A stretch of DNA of 64,000 bases from NCBI GenBank assembly GCA_913055655.1, contig CAJXKA010000003.1:335470-399469 (forward strand), given 5' to 3'. Position 1 is the first letter of the stretch; every line of letters begins with the position of its first letter. The notes beneath the pieces were generated by a model. It saw only the letters and a list, made by a program, of their open reading frames with translations, was not told the DNA's origin and ran no database searches. This document shows, in pieces, positions 45,442 through 55,693 of the stretch. A program made the translations under genes and the position numbers. Origin of the DNA: an uncultured Oceanospirillales bacterium (GTDB lineage: Bacteria > Pseudomonadota > Gammaproteobacteria > Xanthomonadales > SZUA-36).

Positions 45442-47526
45442 TTAATCGGCCTGGGCGAAATCGGCGACCTGGTCGAACAGCCGCTTCAGTCGCTGAAGCT
45501 GTGAAAGGCGGTTGGCGCGGACGGCCGGGTCGTCATCCATGACCATGACCTCGTCAAAATAGCGGTCGACGGGCTCACGGAGTACTGCGAGTCGTGCCAG
45601 CACGGCATCATAATCAGCGGCGTTGTATAGCGGCTGCAAGTCCTGCTCTGCTTTCATTACTGCGTCGAAAAGCGCAGTTTCTTCGCTTAGAACGAGCCGA
45701 TCTTCGTCAATATCCGTCGATATGGGCTCGTCCTGCTTTTTCAGGATATTGCCGATTCGCTTGTTCGCCGCGATCAGGCTTTCCGCGGCTTCGGCGCCCA
45801 TGAAGTCGCGTACGGCATCCAGGCGGGCCTTCAGGTCGGGTAAATGCCCCAGTGGCGCGGCGAGTACGGCGTTCATCTGCCGGGTTGTCGCGCCCTGCTC
45901 GACCCACAGGTGACGAAGTCGCTCAAGGATAAACGCGCGAACATCCGCGATCGCCTCGTCACTGACGTCGAGCTGGCCCTCCAGCGCCGCACGCGCCAGT
46001 TGCAGCAGTGTGTCGAGCTCAATTTTCAGGCCACCCTCGGTGAGCAGGCGAATCACGCCCAGCGCGGCACGCCGCAGTGCAAACGGATCCTTGCTGCCGG
46101 TGGGGCGCAGACCCGCGGCGAAAATACCCACCAGGGTGTCCAGTCGGTCCGCCAGGGCGACAGAAAGCGCCACCGGGTTGTCGGGCAGTTCGTCACCGGC
46201 GAAGCGCGGTCGGTAATGGTCCTCGATGGCGCCGGCAACGGCGGGTGCTTCACCTGCCGCGCGGGCATAGTGCGCGCCCATCACACCCTGCAATTCGGGA
46301 AATTCCCCGACCATGTGGGTCACCAGGTCGCACTTGGCGAGCTGTGCGGCACGCTCTGCTTCGCCAGGTGTCGCGCCAATAAGTTCGGCGATCTGGCGCG
46401 TTATCGACATGATCCTGCGCGTTTTATCGCCGATCGTGCCGAGTTTTTCCTGGAACACGATCTTGTCCAGGGCGTCCAGGTTGTCGGCCAGCGGCGTCCT
46501 GAGGTCCTGTTCCCAGAAAAACCGTGCGTCTGCCAGCCGGGGCCGGACCACACGTTCATACCCGGCGATCATTTCGGCCGGGTCATTGCTCTCCAGGTTG
46601 GCGATGACGATGAACGCGGGGGTCAGCTCACCATCATCGGCGGTCAACACCGGGAAAAACTTCTGGTGTGACTCCATGCTCGCCACCAGCGCCTCGGGTG
46701 GCACGTCCAGGAAAGCCTTGTCAAAAGCCCCGGCCACGGCCACCGGCCATTCAACCAGGTTCACCACTTCGTCCAGCAGGCTCTCGGTGATGCGCGCAGC
46801 GCCTCCCCGGTCACGGCCCAGTTCGGTGGCCGTGGCCAGGATGCGCTCGCGCCGGACGCGATGGTCGCTCACCACGTACGCGCTGGACAGCACATCCAGC
46901 CAGTCATCCGGACCACTGATCTCGTGGGGGCCCGGTGCATGAATGCGATGACCGCGGGTCAGGCGCCCGGCCTTGCAGCCGTACAGTTCACCTTCCACGA
47001 CATCCGGGCCATGAAGGACCACCAGCCAATGCACCGGGCGAACAAAGCTGAAATCATGATCCGACCAGCGCATCGGCTTGGGCACGGGCAACTGGTCGAG
47101 CGCAGCCTGCAGTACCGGGTACAGCAGTTCCGAGAGTGGCTGGCCGGGAACATCCAGCGTGCAGGCCAGCCATTCACCCTTGTCGGTGGCCAGGCGGTCG
47201 AGCTGGTCGACTTCCAGGCCCACCGAGGCCGCGAAACCGGTCGCTGCCCGCGTGGCTTGGCCGTCGCCGTCAAACGCCGCCTTGACCGAGGGCCCGCGGC
47301 GTTCGATACGGCGGTCCGGCTGCCGCCCTGCCACGGCCGCCAGGCGGATCGCCATGCGCCGGGGCGTGAAATAAAACGTGCTGGCGTCGGCATCGAAATC
47401 GACACCGGCCTCGTTCAGGCCGGCGCAGACGCCGTCGAAGAATGACTGCGCCAGCGTCGCCAGTGCCTTCGGCGGCAGTTCCTCGCAGCCCAGTTCAACC
47501 AGGAGGTCAGCGGTCTGGTCAGTCAT
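45442..47526 (-). CDS. glyS: glycyl-tRNA synthetase beta subunit
   Basis: 694 residues, the bacterial alpha2-beta2 form. Typical opening ([15 protein letters not shown]), tRNA-binding HD-like domain and C-terminal anticodon-binding region ([22 protein letters not shown]). Charges tRNA-Gly together with GlyQ. The start overlaps glyQ by 8 bp. Confidence 0.97.
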   Translation of the reverse strand: MTDQTADLLVELGCEELPPKALATLAQSFFDGVCAGLNEAGVDFDADASTFYFTPRRMAIRLAAVAGRQPDRRIERRGPSVKAAFDGDGQATRAATGFAASVGLEVDQLDRLATDKGEWLACTLDVPGQPLSELLYPVLQAALDQLPVPKPMRWSDHDFSFVRPVHWLVVLHGPDVVEGELYGCKAGRLTRGHRIHAPGPHEISGPDDWLDVLSSAYVVSDHRVRRERILATATELGRDRGGAARITESLLDEVVNLVEWPVAVAGAFDKAFLDVPPEALVASMESHQKFFPVLTADDGELTPAFIVIANLESNDPAEMIAGYERVVRPRLADARFFWEQDLRTPLADNLDALDKIVFQEKLGTIGDKTRRIMSITRQIAELIGATPGEAERAAQLAKCDLVTHMVGEFPELQGVMGAHYARAAGEAPAVAGAIEDHYRPRFAGDELPDNPVALSVALADRLDTLVGIFAAGLRPTGSKDPFALRRAALGVIRLLTEGGLKIELDTLLQLARAALEGQLDVSDEAIADVRAFILERLRHLWVEQGATTRQMNAVLAAPLGHLPDLKARLDAVRDFMGAEAAESLIAANKRIGNILKKQDEPISTDIDEDRLVLSEETALFDAVMKAEQDLQPLYNAADYDAVLARLAVLREPVDRYFDEVMVMDDDPAVRANRLSQLQRLKRLFDQVADFAQAD

Positions 47527-48412
47527 TGCCCTGGCCCTCCAGCGCCGGAAAGCCCAGTGCTTCGCGGCTGTCGTAGTAGGCCTGGGCGACGCGACGCGCC
47601 ACGTCGCGCACCCTCAGGATGTAGCGCTGGCGCTCGGTGACGGAAATGGCCTTGCGCGCGTCCAGCAGGTTGAACGTGTGTGAAGCCTTCAGCACCTGTT
47701 CGTAGGCCGGCAGCGGCAGGCCCAGCTCCACCAGGCGGCGGGCCTCGCCCTCGCAGGTGTCGAACCAGCCGAACAGCGAGGGCACATCGGCTTCCTCGAA
47801 GTTGTAGCGCGACTGTTCCACCTCGTTCTGGTGGAAGACCTCGCCATAGGTGATCTTGCGGCCGCCGCTCTCGGTCCAGACCAGGTCGTAGACGTTGTCC
47901 ACGCCCTGCAGGTACATGGCCAGGCGTTCGGAACCATAGGTGATCTCGCCCATCACGGGCTTGCATTCCAGGCCGCCGACCTGCTGGAAATACGTGAACT
48001 GGGTCACTTCCATGCCGTTCAGCCAGACTTCCCAGCCCAGGCCCCAGGCGCCCAGCGTCGGTGATTCCCAGTTATCCTCGACGAAGCGGATGTCGTGGAC
48101 CTTCGGGTCGATGCCGATGGCGTCCAGCGAGCCCAGGTAAAGCTCCTGGATGTCGTCCGGCGAAGGTTTCATCACCACCTGGACCTGGTAGTAGTGCTGC
48201 AGGCGATTGGGGTTCTCGCCGTAACGACCGTCGGTCGGCCGGCGCGAGGGCTGCACGTACACGGAGCGCCACGGCTCGGGGCCGATGGCACGAAGGAACG
48301 TGGCGGGGTGAAACGTGCCCGCGCCCACCTCGAGGTCGAGGGGCTGGATATGCACGCACCCCTGGTCCGCCCAGTACCCGATCAGGCGGGAAATGAAATC
48401 CTGGAATGTCAT
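47519..48412 (-). CDS. glyQ: glycyl-tRNA synthetase alpha subunit
   Basis: 297 residues, class II aminoacyl-tRNA synthetase core: [40 protein letters not shown] (motif 2 loop region) and [21 protein letters not shown]. Start ATG at 48412; a TATAAT -10 lies 30 bp upstream. Coupled to glyS. Confidence 0.98.
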   Translation of the reverse strand: MTFQDFISRLIGYWADQGCVHIQPLDLEVGAGTFHPATFLRAIGPEPWRSVYVQPSRRPTDGRYGENPNRLQHYYQVQVVMKPSPDDIQELYLGSLDAIGIDPKVHDIRFVEDNWESPTLGAWGLGWEVWLNGMEVTQFTYFQQVGGLECKPVMGEITYGSERLAMYLQGVDNVYDLVWTESGGRKITYGEVFHQNEVEQSRYNFEEADVPSLFGWFDTCEGEARRLVELGLPLPAYEQVLKASHTFNLLDARKAISVTERQRYILRVRDVARRVAQAYYDSREALGFPALEGQGND

Positions 48413-48441
48413 ACCTGCAACTGCACTACCGTAAACCGGCG

Positions 48442-48447
48442 ATTATA
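48442..48447 (-). promoter_or_regulatory. -10 element of glyQS
   Basis: On the minus strand a perfect TATAAT, 30 bp before glyQ. The -35 is weak (TTTGGC, 15 bp spacing). Confidence 0.5.
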
Positions 48448-48498
48448 ACGTGGTTAGGCCCTGCCAAACGGTTGCACGGAGGCGTTGCAAAGATCCGT

Positions 48499-48951
48499 TC
48501 AGGCGTTCTCCGCCGAAACGATGAACACCACGCCGTCCACGTCATCCACTTTCACCAGCGAACCCGCCGGCAGGTCCGGCCCCTTCACCCGCCAGGTGGA
48601 GTCGTCCACCGTGACCTTGCCGACGCCATTGACGATGGGCGCGGCCAGCGTGAAGGTCCGACCGACGTACTGGCGCCCGCGCCGGTTCAGGTTCGGCTGG
48701 TCGCTGACGTGCTGGTGCGATTCCCGGTATTTGCGCCAGGCCACCACGGCCACCAGCGACAGGATCGCGAACAGCACCAGCTGCGTTTCCAGCGGAATGC
48801 CCGGGAATACCAGCAGGATCAGCCCGGTGGCCGCGGCTGCGATACCGATCCACAGGAAGAAAAACGCCGGCATGGTCAGCTCGATGATCAGCAGCACACC
48901 GGCCAGGATCCACCAGTGCCAGAACACGACAGGGTTGAGCCATTCGCTCAT
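48499..48951 (-). CDS. NfeD-family membrane protein
   Basis: 150 residues from the ATG at 48951 (GGGAGGG 8 bases before). Two or three transmembrane helices, then a C-terminal OB-fold (YVGRTFTLAAPIVNGVGKVTVDDSTWRVKGPDLPAGSLVKV), the NfeD short form (YbbK-like). NfeD proteins pair with SPFH proteins in membrane quality control. Starts 1 bp after the SPFH stop. Confidence 0.88.
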   Translation of the reverse strand: MSEWLNPVVFWHWWILAGVLLIIELTMPAFFFLWIGIAAAATGLILLVFPGIPLETQLVLFAILSLVAVVAWRKYRESHQHVSDQPNLNRRGRQYVGRTFTLAAPIVNGVGKVTVDDSTWRVKGPDLPAGSLVKVDDVDGVVFIVSAENA

Positions 48952-48952
48952 T

Positions 48953-49903
48953 TCAGGACCCTCCCGGGGCGCCGCCGGAGGGTTTCGGGCCTTCCTTGAA
49001 CGCGGCTTTCGCCACCTCGGTGATGCCGGCCAGTGAGCCGAGCACACCCGTGGTTTCCATCGGCAGCAGCAGCGTCTTCTGGTTGGGGCTGATGGCGAAT
49101 TCCTTCAGCGCTTCGACATATTTCTGCGCGACGAAGTAGTTCACGGCCTGGATGTCGCCGCTGGCGATGGCCTCGGAGACCATCTTGGTGGCATTCGCCT
49201 CGGCCTGGGCCAGGCGCTCGCGGGCATCGGCGTCGCGATAGGCGGCCTCCTTGCGGCCATCGGCGTCCAGGATGGCCGCCTGCTTCTCACCCTCGGCCCG
49301 CAGGATCTCGGACTGGCGATGGCCCTCGGCCTCCAGCACCGTGGCGCGCTTTTCGCGCTCGGCCTTCATCTGCCGGGCCATGGCGTCGACCAGGTCCATC
49401 GGCGGACTGATGTCCTTGATCTCGATACGCGTGACCTTCACGCCCCAGGGCGTGGTGGCCTCGTCAACCACCGCCAGCAGCCGCGCGTTGATGTCATCGC
49501 GCCGTGACAGCGCCTCGTCCAGGTCCAGCGAGCCCAGCACGGTACGGATATTGGTCATGGTCAGGTTCAGGATGGCGTGCTCCAGGCGGAACACTTCGTA
49601 GGCCGCCTTGGCCGCGTCCAGCACCTGGAAGAACACCACGCCGTCCACGGTCATCATGGCGTTGTCCTTGGAAATGACCTCCTGCGAGGGCACATCCAGC
49701 ACGCGTTCCATCATGTTGACCTTGTGGCCGATGCGGTTGATGAACGGCACGATCAGCGAAAACCCGGGATTCAGCGTCCGGCTGTACTTGCCGAACCGCT
49801 CCAGCGTGTACTCATAGCCCTGGCGGACGATGACAACAGCCTTGCGAATGACGACGAACGCCAGGAAAACGATCACCACGGCCCAGATAAAATAACTGTC
49901 CAT
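48953..49903 (-). CDS. SPFH/band 7 family protein (paraslipin, QmcA-like)
   Basis: 316 residues from the ATG at 49903 (GAGGAG 8 bases before); the earlier open frame is unrelated. N-terminal membrane helix, SPFH domain ([30 protein letters not shown]), then a charged coiled coil with Ala/Glu repeats ([22 protein letters not shown]). Forms membrane microdomains and assembles with NfeD, encoded immediately downstream. Confidence 0.9.
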   Translation of the reverse strand: MDSYFIWAVVIVFLAFVVIRKAVVIVRQGYEYTLERFGKYSRTLNPGFSLIVPFINRIGHKVNMMERVLDVPSQEVISKDNAMMTVDGVVFFQVLDAAKAAYEVFRLEHAILNLTMTNIRTVLGSLDLDEALSRRDDINARLLAVVDEATTPWGVKVTRIEIKDISPPMDLVDAMARQMKAEREKRATVLEAEGHRQSEILRAEGEKQAAILDADGRKEAAYRDADARERLAQAEANATKMVSEAIASGDIQAVNYFVAQKYVEALKEFAISPNQKTLLLPMETTGVLGSLAGITEVAKAAFKEGPKPSGGAPGGS

Positions 49904-50072
49904 CGAATGCTCCTCTTTTGACCCCCGGCGAGGAAGGGCTTCCACGCCAACCCTGTGCGATACTTGCGCCCCCATTGATGAACCCGGATGGCGATGACGC
50001 GCAGGCGATTTCTCCACGGTCAACATTAGCAGAGCCCGCCAGCGGGGCGAAGCGCCAGAAGTCACACAGCAC

Positions 50073-50813
50073 ATGAGCGAGAAAGACACCCTGTTCCAGC
50101 ACCAGTCGGGCGACCCCGGGTCGTTCCGCTTCGACGAGCGCGTCGTCGATGTTTTCCCGGACATGATCGACCGCTCGGTGCCCGGTTACTCGCTCATCGT
50201 GCCGATGATCGGCCAGCTCAGTCGCCGCTTTGCGCAGCCCGGCACGGTGGTCCACGACCTGGGCGCCTCGCTGGGCGCGGTGACGCTGGTGATGCGCCGG
50301 GCACTGGCCGATCGCGATGTCCGGATTGTCGCCACCGATACTTCGCCGGCGATGGTCGCACGGTTTCGTGAGCTGCTGGCCGACGCCGATGCCAACGGCG
50401 ATCCCGGCGCGCCGGTCGACGTGGTTGAAGGTGACATCCGGAATACGGACTTCACCAACAGCTCCCTGGCCGTGCTCAACTTCACGCTGCAGTTCGTGCC
50501 GGTCGAGGAAAGGGGCGAGCTGCTGGCCCGCGCCGCGGCGGGGCTGTGCGATGGCGGCGCCCTGGTGCTGTCGGAGAAAATCCGTTTTGAAGACGAAGGC
50601 GAGCAGGAACGGCAAACGGACTGGCATCACGACTACAAACGCCTGCACGGCTACTCCGAACTGGAAATCGCCCGCAAGCGCGCGGCGCTGGAGCGTGTAC
50701 TGTTGCCCGAGACCCGGGACGAACACGAGCGCCGGTTGCTGGATGCGGGCTTCAGCCGGGTCACCCGCTGGTTCCAGTGCTTCGGGTTCTGCAGTTTCCT
50801 GGCGGAAAAATGA
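50073..50813 (+). CDS. cmoA: carboxy-S-adenosyl-L-methionine synthase
   Basis: 246 residues. Makes carboxy-SAM from SAM and prephenate for wobble-uridine modification. SAM fold with [18 protein letters not shown] and [14 protein letters not shown]-terminal [19 protein letters not shown] matches family. The stop overlaps the cmoB start (ATGA). Confidence 0.96.
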   Translation: MSEKDTLFQHQSGDPGSFRFDERVVDVFPDMIDRSVPGYSLIVPMIGQLSRRFAQPGTVVHDLGASLGAVTLVMRRALADRDVRIVATDTSPAMVARFRELLADADANGDPGAPVDVVEGDIRNTDFTNSSLAVLNFTLQFVPVEERGELLARAAAGLCDGGALVLSEKIRFEDEGEQERQTDWHHDYKRLHGYSELEIARKRAALERVLLPETRDEHERRLLDAGFSRVTRWFQCFGFCSFLAEK

Positions 50814-51769
50814 ACCCGGTGTACGCGGAAATGGTGCCCGCACTGGCGGGCTCGGCGGTTCACGGCGTCGAGGCGCTCGTGAAACGGGCCGAACGCGAAT
50901 TCGCCGACCTGGGCCACGGCGACCTGCCCCGCTGGCAAAAGGCGCTGGCGCAGTTGCCACGGGTCGAACCCCTGGCCGATCTTGACCACCCGGCCCCGCG
51001 CCTGGGCGCCCCGGCTGAAGACCCACGAGCGCTCCGCGACACGCTGATGGCCCTGCACCCCTGGCGCAAGGGACCACTCGCGCTGGGCGGCGTCACCATA
51101 GACACCGAGTGGCGCTCTGACTTCAAGTGGGACCGTATCGCACCGCACTGGGACATCACCGGCCACACCGTGCTGGATATCGGCTGCGGCAACGGCTATT
51201 TTGGCTGGCGCATGCTGGGCGCCGGTGCGAAATGCGTGGTCGGCATCGATCCCACCACCCTGTTCGTCATGCAATGGCGCGCCCAGATGCATTTTGCAGG
51301 GAACCTTCCGAATTTCGTGTTGCCTCTGAAAGATACGCAACTGCCGGAAACGCTGGGCGGTTTTGATACCGTGTGCTCGATGGGGGTGCTCTATCATCGG
51401 CGCGACCCGGCGGACCACCTGGCGCGGCTGCGACAATGCACCCGGCCGGGCGGGCAGTTGCTGCTGGAAACGCTGGTGATCGACCAGCCCGGTGAAAAAG
51501 TGCTGGTCCCGGACGGGCGCTATGCGCGCATGCGCAATGTCTGGGAACTGCCGACGCCGGCGCACCTGGCGGGGCAGCTGGAACAGGCGGGCTTCGAAGC
51601 CATCCGCTGCGTCGATATCTGCGCGACGACGGTGGAAGAGCAGCGCAGCACCGACTGGATGCGGTTCGAGTCGCTGCCGGAGTGCCTGGACCCGGCCGAC
51701 CCGGCACGCACGGTAGAAGGCCACCCGGCGCCCGTTCGGGCCGTGATGCTGGCGCGCCGGCCGGGCTGA
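50810..51769 (+). CDS. cmoB: tRNA U34 carboxymethyltransferase
   Basis: 319 residues from the ATG at 50810. Transfers the carboxymethyl group of carboxy-SAM to 5-hydroxyuridine-34, making cmo5U. Visible: KWDRIAPHWDITGHTVLDIGCGNGYFGWRM and MGVLYHRRDPADHL. Four-base overlap with cmoA. Confidence 0.96.
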   Translation: MNPVYAEMVPALAGSAVHGVEALVKRAEREFADLGHGDLPRWQKALAQLPRVEPLADLDHPAPRLGAPAEDPRALRDTLMALHPWRKGPLALGGVTIDTEWRSDFKWDRIAPHWDITGHTVLDIGCGNGYFGWRMLGAGAKCVVGIDPTTLFVMQWRAQMHFAGNLPNFVLPLKDTQLPETLGGFDTVCSMGVLYHRRDPADHLARLRQCTRPGGQLLLETLVIDQPGEKVLVPDGRYARMRNVWELPTPAHLAGQLEQAGFEAIRCVDICATTVEEQRSTDWMRFESLPECLDPADPARTVEGHPAPVRAVMLARRPG

Positions 51770-51806
51770 ATCCCGGGGCATGGGAAGAGAACAAGAAAGA
51801 GGGAAT

Positions 51807-52487
51807 ATGATCGAATTGCGAGAACTCCGCCGCACCTATCACGTGGGCGGACAGACCATCAACGCGCTCGACGGTGTCGACCTCGACATCGACGAGGGCG
51901 AGTTCGTCTCGATCATGGGCCGTTCGGGTTCCGGCAAGTCGACGCTGCTGAACATGCTGGGCTGCATGGACCGCCCCGACGGCGGCTCCTACCGGCTGGA
52001 CGAGAAGGCCGTCAGCGACATGGACGATGACGAGCTGTCGGCATTCCGTAACGAGTACATCGGATTTATCTTCCAGAGCTTTCACCTGCTGCCGCGCCTG
52101 ACCACGCTGGAAAACGTACTGCTGCCGCGTCGTTACCACCACGATGGCGCCCGTCCCGAGGACGATGCCCGCGCGCGGGACCTGCTGGCGCGGGTGGACC
52201 TGGCCTCGCGCCTGGACCACAAGCCCAACGAGCTTTCCGGCGGCCAGCGCCAGCGCGTGGCCATTGCCCGGGCACTGATCAACCAGCCGCGCCTGCTGCT
52301 GGCCGACGAGCCCACCGGCAACCTGGACAGCCGCACCTCGGACGCCATCATGGACCTGCTGCAGGAGCTCAACCGCGACGGCCAGACCATCGTCATGGTG
52401 ACCCACGAACAGGACATTGCCGATTTCTCGCAGCGCCAGGTGATGATGATGGATGGCAATATCATCCGGGAGCCGGCTCATGCGTAA
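51807..52487 (+). CDS. ABC transporter ATP-binding protein, MacB/LolD type
   Basis: 226 residues from the ATG at 51807 (AAGAGGG before it). Walker A GRSGSGKST near residue 42, LSGGQRQRVAIARAL, LLADEPTGNLD, all intact; FIFQSFHLLPRLTTLENV is typical of MacB/LolD/FtsE-type ATPases. It is the first gene of a five-gene operon with three adaptors and a permease, each overlapping the next. Powers substrate movement from the periplasm or membrane by mechanotransmission. Confidence 0.9.
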   Translation: MIELRELRRTYHVGGQTINALDGVDLDIDEGEFVSIMGRSGSGKSTLLNMLGCMDRPDGGSYRLDEKAVSDMDDDELSAFRNEYIGFIFQSFHLLPRLTTLENVLLPRRYHHDGARPEDDARARDLLARVDLASRLDHKPNELSGGQRQRVAIARALINQPRLLLADEPTGNLDSRTSDAIMDLLQELNRDGQTIVMVTHEQDIADFSQRQVMMMDGNIIREPAHA

Positions 52488-53448
52488 CGCCCGAGACTTG
52501 TGTTCATCACTTATCGCCTTCGCCGCGCTCATCACGGCCACCAGCGCCGGCGCGGCAGAATCACCCCCGCCCCTGCTGACCGGCGAGGTCTATTCCCGCC
52601 AGGCCCAGCAGATCATCGTGCCGATGACGACGAACTGGCGCGCCAGCATCAGCCAGATGGTGCCGGAAGGCGACGAGGTGTCGGCCGGCGACGTGGTCGT
52701 CGAGTTCGACGGCACCGAGGCGGCCCGCCAGCTGGAAACGCACCAGGAAACGACCCGGACCGAGGAAGCCCGCACCGAGCGCGAGATCGCGCAGCTGGAA
52801 AAGGCGCTGGCGCAGGCGAAGTTCCAGTTCGAGCAGGCGCAGGTGACGCTGGAACTGGCGACGCTGAAGGCCGAGATTCCCGAGGGTGTGCTCGGCGCGA
52901 TCGAGTACGCGGAGAACCAGCTGGCCTTCGAGGAAGCCACCAAGGCCCTGGAGAACGCCGACCAGGCACGGAAAGACGCGCAGCGCAGCCTGGAGGACCG
53001 CCGCGAGCAGGCCGCGCTCGACGCCCGCAAGCTGGAGGTCCAGGAACAGTGGTGGTCGGACATGCTGGAGAGCTTCAAGGTGCGCGCCGAGCAACCCGGC
53101 TACGTGATTTATGGCATCCATCCGTGGACCCGGTCCAAGTTCCAGGAGGGTGACCAGGTGCAGACCAGCTTCCACGTGGCCGAGGTGGCCGACACCTCGG
53201 ACCTGGCGGTCAAGGTCTGGATCAACGGCGTCGACCGGCCGCGCGTCGCCGTCGGTGACAAGGTGTCGATCCGCATGGACGCGTTGCCGGGCCGGCAGTT
53301 CGAGGGCCGCCTGGAAGCCGTTTCATCCAGCAGCTCCAACCGCCAGGAGTGGGGTTGGGCCGATTATTTCGAGGCCGAGGTCGTGTTTGATGAAGACGTG
53401 TCCGGCGAGCTGTTGCCCGGGATGAGCGCGCTGGTGGAGGTGCTTTGA
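52480..53448 (+). CDS. periplasmic adaptor (HlyD-like) protein 1 of the ABC exporter
   Basis: 322 residues from the ATG at 52480, overlapping the ATPase stop by 8 bp. Cleavable signal peptide ending ATSAGAA. A lipoyl-like half (GDEVSAGDVVVEFDG), a long alpha hairpin (about 75-185, rich in Glu/Gln/Ala) and a beta-barrel region (FHVAEVADTSDLAVKVWINGVDRPRVAVGDKVSIRMDALPGRQFEG). Shorter than typical MacA and lacking a lipobox. Confidence 0.75.
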   Translation: MRNARDLCSSLIAFAALITATSAGAAESPPPLLTGEVYSRQAQQIIVPMTTNWRASISQMVPEGDEVSAGDVVVEFDGTEAARQLETHQETTRTEEARTEREIAQLEKALAQAKFQFEQAQVTLELATLKAEIPEGVLGAIEYAENQLAFEEATKALENADQARKDAQRSLEDRREQAALDARKLEVQEQWWSDMLESFKVRAEQPGYVIYGIHPWTRSKFQEGDQVQTSFHVAEVADTSDLAVKVWINGVDRPRVAVGDKVSIRMDALPGRQFEGRLEAVSSSSSNRQEWGWADYFEAEVVFDEDVSGELLPGMSALVEVL

Positions 53449-54479
53449 TGCAGGTTGGGAAACGCAAAACCGTGAGTGTGCTGCTGCTGGCCGGCGTACT
53501 GGCAATGACCGCCTGCGGCGACCAGACCAGTGGCGCCACGGGTGACGGGGCCGGGGCCCAGGATGGCGCCGTGCGGGTGACCGGTGAGCTGCAGTCCGGA
53601 AACTCGCAGTTTTTCGGGCCGCCGTCGCTCAGTGATATCTGGAACTACACGATTGCGTCGATGGCGCCGGATGGAGAGCCGGTCAGCGCCGGCCAGCCGA
53701 TCCTGCGGTTCGACACCCAGGAGCTGATGATCAAGCTGCGCGACAAGAACAACGCGCTGAATGAGAAGCAGAAGGAACTCGACAAGGCCGAGATCGTCGC
53801 CCGCGAGACGCTGGCGGAACTGAGCCTGGCCGTCGAGGAAGCCAAGGCCAACCTGGACAAGGCGCGCCTGAAAGCCGATATCCCGGCCAACCTGCTGGCG
53901 GCCCGGGACTACCGCGAAAACCAGCTGCAGCTGGAAAGCGCGGAACTGAACCTGGCGCTGCGGCGAGAGGAGCTCGACAAGGAACGTGTCATCCAGGCCA
54001 CCGAGGTGCGGATCCTGGAGCGCGAGGTCGCGGTCCTGCAGGCCGAGGCCCAGCAACTGCAATCATCCATTGGCCGCATGACCATTGCCGCGCCGGCCGA
54101 TGGCGTGGTGATCCATTTCCGCGACCGCCGCAACAACAAGATGGCCGTCGGCGACAACGTCTGGGGCGGCCGCCGGGTGCTGGAGTTCCCGGACCTGAAC
54201 CAGCTTGAAGCTCATATCGAGATCCCGGAGCGTGAATCGGCCCGCATCCGGGTTGGACAGCGTGTGCGCTTCACGATGGACGCCGCACCCGACCGCGCGT
54301 TCTTCGGCGAGATCGTGGAACTGGCGTCGGTCATCCACACCCGCTCCACCAACCAGCCCGACAAGGTCTTCGATGCCCTCGTCCGGCTCGAGAACCCCGA
54401 CCCGGACCTGATGCGACCGGGCATGAACATCAATGCAGAGATCCTGGTCGACCAGGACCGGGAAGTCGCCGCACGATGA
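53448..54479 (+). CDS. periplasmic adaptor lipoprotein 2 of the ABC exporter
   Basis: 343 residues; the ATG overlaps the previous stop (TGATG). Lipobox LAMTAC predicts a lipoprotein. Lipoyl half-motif (GEPVSAGQPILRFDTQ), alpha hairpin (about 100-200), second lipoyl half with APADGVVIHF and a beta barrel (PERESARIRVGQRVRFTMDAAPDRAFFGEI). A paralog of the flanking adaptors but clearly divergent in sequence. Confidence 0.8.
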   Translation: MQVGKRKTVSVLLLAGVLAMTACGDQTSGATGDGAGAQDGAVRVTGELQSGNSQFFGPPSLSDIWNYTIASMAPDGEPVSAGQPILRFDTQELMIKLRDKNNALNEKQKELDKAEIVARETLAELSLAVEEAKANLDKARLKADIPANLLAARDYRENQLQLESAELNLALRREELDKERVIQATEVRILEREVAVLQAEAQQLQSSIGRMTIAAPADGVVIHFRDRRNNKMAVGDNVWGGRRVLEFPDLNQLEAHIEIPERESARIRVGQRVRFTMDAAPDRAFFGEIVELASVIHTRSTNQPDKVFDALVRLENPDPDLMRPGMNINAEILVDQDREVAAR

Positions 54480-55693
54480 TCACCTTCACGTCCCGCCACA
54501 TCAGCGGCCGCGCAGCCGCAATCGCCCTGGCGCTTAGCCTGGCCGCCTGCGGCAGCCCCGACAACGACGTCGAGACCTTCGCGGTCGAATCCGCGCCGTT
54601 CAGCATTTCGCTGATCACCAAGGGTGAGCTGAAGGCCGCTGAATCCACGCCCATCATGCCGCCGCCCGGCAGCCGCGCGCCACGCACCATCCGCTGGCTG
54701 GCGCCGAATTTTGGCTGGGTGTCGGCGGGTGACGTCGTGGCGCGCTTCGATGTGTCCGACGCCGAACGCCAGGCCGACGCCAGCGGCATCGAGATCGACA
54801 AGGTCGACCTGCAGGTGCTGGGCAAGCAGCGTGAGCTCGACCGCCAGCTGGCCCAGCTGGGCAACGACATGGAGCTGGTCGATATCGAGAAGATCATGGC
54901 CGACCAGTTCGCCGTGGAGAATGAACTGGCCTACTCGCGCTTCGAGATCATCGACGCCATGCGCGACAAGGCGCTGCTGGACTACAAGAGCGTCCACCTG
55001 GAAGGCAAGAAAGACAGCTACAGCGACCGCCAGGGCGCCGAGGTAGCGGTGCTGGCGGCACAACGCGCCACCCAGGAGTCGAAGTTCGACGAGCAGCGCG
55101 CGCTGCTCGATAACAGCGAAGTGCGTGCGCCGCACGAGGGCTATTTCGTGCTCGAACAGACCTGGTACGGCCAGACCGTCGATGTCGGCAGCACCGTGTT
55201 TGCCGGCAACAAGTTCGCCAGCATTCCGAACCTGGGCAAGATGGAAGCCGAGCTGCACGTCCTGGAAACCGAGGCCGTCAGCCTGGCGCCGGGGCAGAAG
55301 GCCGAGATCGTCATCGACGCCTACCCCGACCGCCCGCTCACCGGCACCGTGAAGTCGCTGAGCGCCACCGCCGCGCCGATCGAGCGCGACAACCCGGTGA
55401 AGTACTTCATGGTGACCGTCAGCCTGGACCAGGCCGACCCCGAGTGGATCAAGCCCGGCAGCATCGTTTCCGCGGTGATCATGATCGACCAGGTCGACGA
55501 CGCCATCGCCATCCCCAACCAGGCGCTGTACCGCAAGGACGATGCCGAATGGGTCATGGTGCGCGAGGGTGGCCAGCTGGTCCGTCGCGACGTGCGCCTG
55601 GGCATTCGCGGCCCGAACCGCTCGCAGGTGGTCGAAGGCCTGCAGCCCGGCGATGAAGTGGCGCTGTTCATGCCCGGGGAGACCGGCGCGTGA
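54476..55693 (+). CDS. periplasmic adaptor lipoprotein 3 of the ABC exporter
   Basis: 405 residues; ATGA overlap with adaptor 2. Lipobox LAAC. Closest of the three to a full MacA-like protein: lipoyl motif (GWVSAGDVVARFDV), hairpin (about 95-200), APHEGYFVLEQ second half, barrel (LAPGQKAEIVIDAYPDRPLTG) and membrane-proximal domain (AIPNQALYRKDDAEWVMVREGGQLVRRDVRLGIRG...VEGLQPGDEVAL). Confidence 0.85.
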   Translation: MITFTSRHISGRAAAIALALSLAACGSPDNDVETFAVESAPFSISLITKGELKAAESTPIMPPPGSRAPRTIRWLAPNFGWVSAGDVVARFDVSDAERQADASGIEIDKVDLQVLGKQRELDRQLAQLGNDMELVDIEKIMADQFAVENELAYSRFEIIDAMRDKALLDYKSVHLEGKKDSYSDRQGAEVAVLAAQRATQESKFDEQRALLDNSEVRAPHEGYFVLEQTWYGQTVDVGSTVFAGNKFASIPNLGKMEAELHVLETEAVSLAPGQKAEIVIDAYPDRPLTGTVKSLSATAAPIERDNPVKYFMVTVSLDQADPEWIKPGSIVSAVIMIDQVDDAIAIPNQALYRKDDAEWVMVREGGQLVRRDVRLGIRGPNRSQVVEGLQPGDEVALFMPGETGA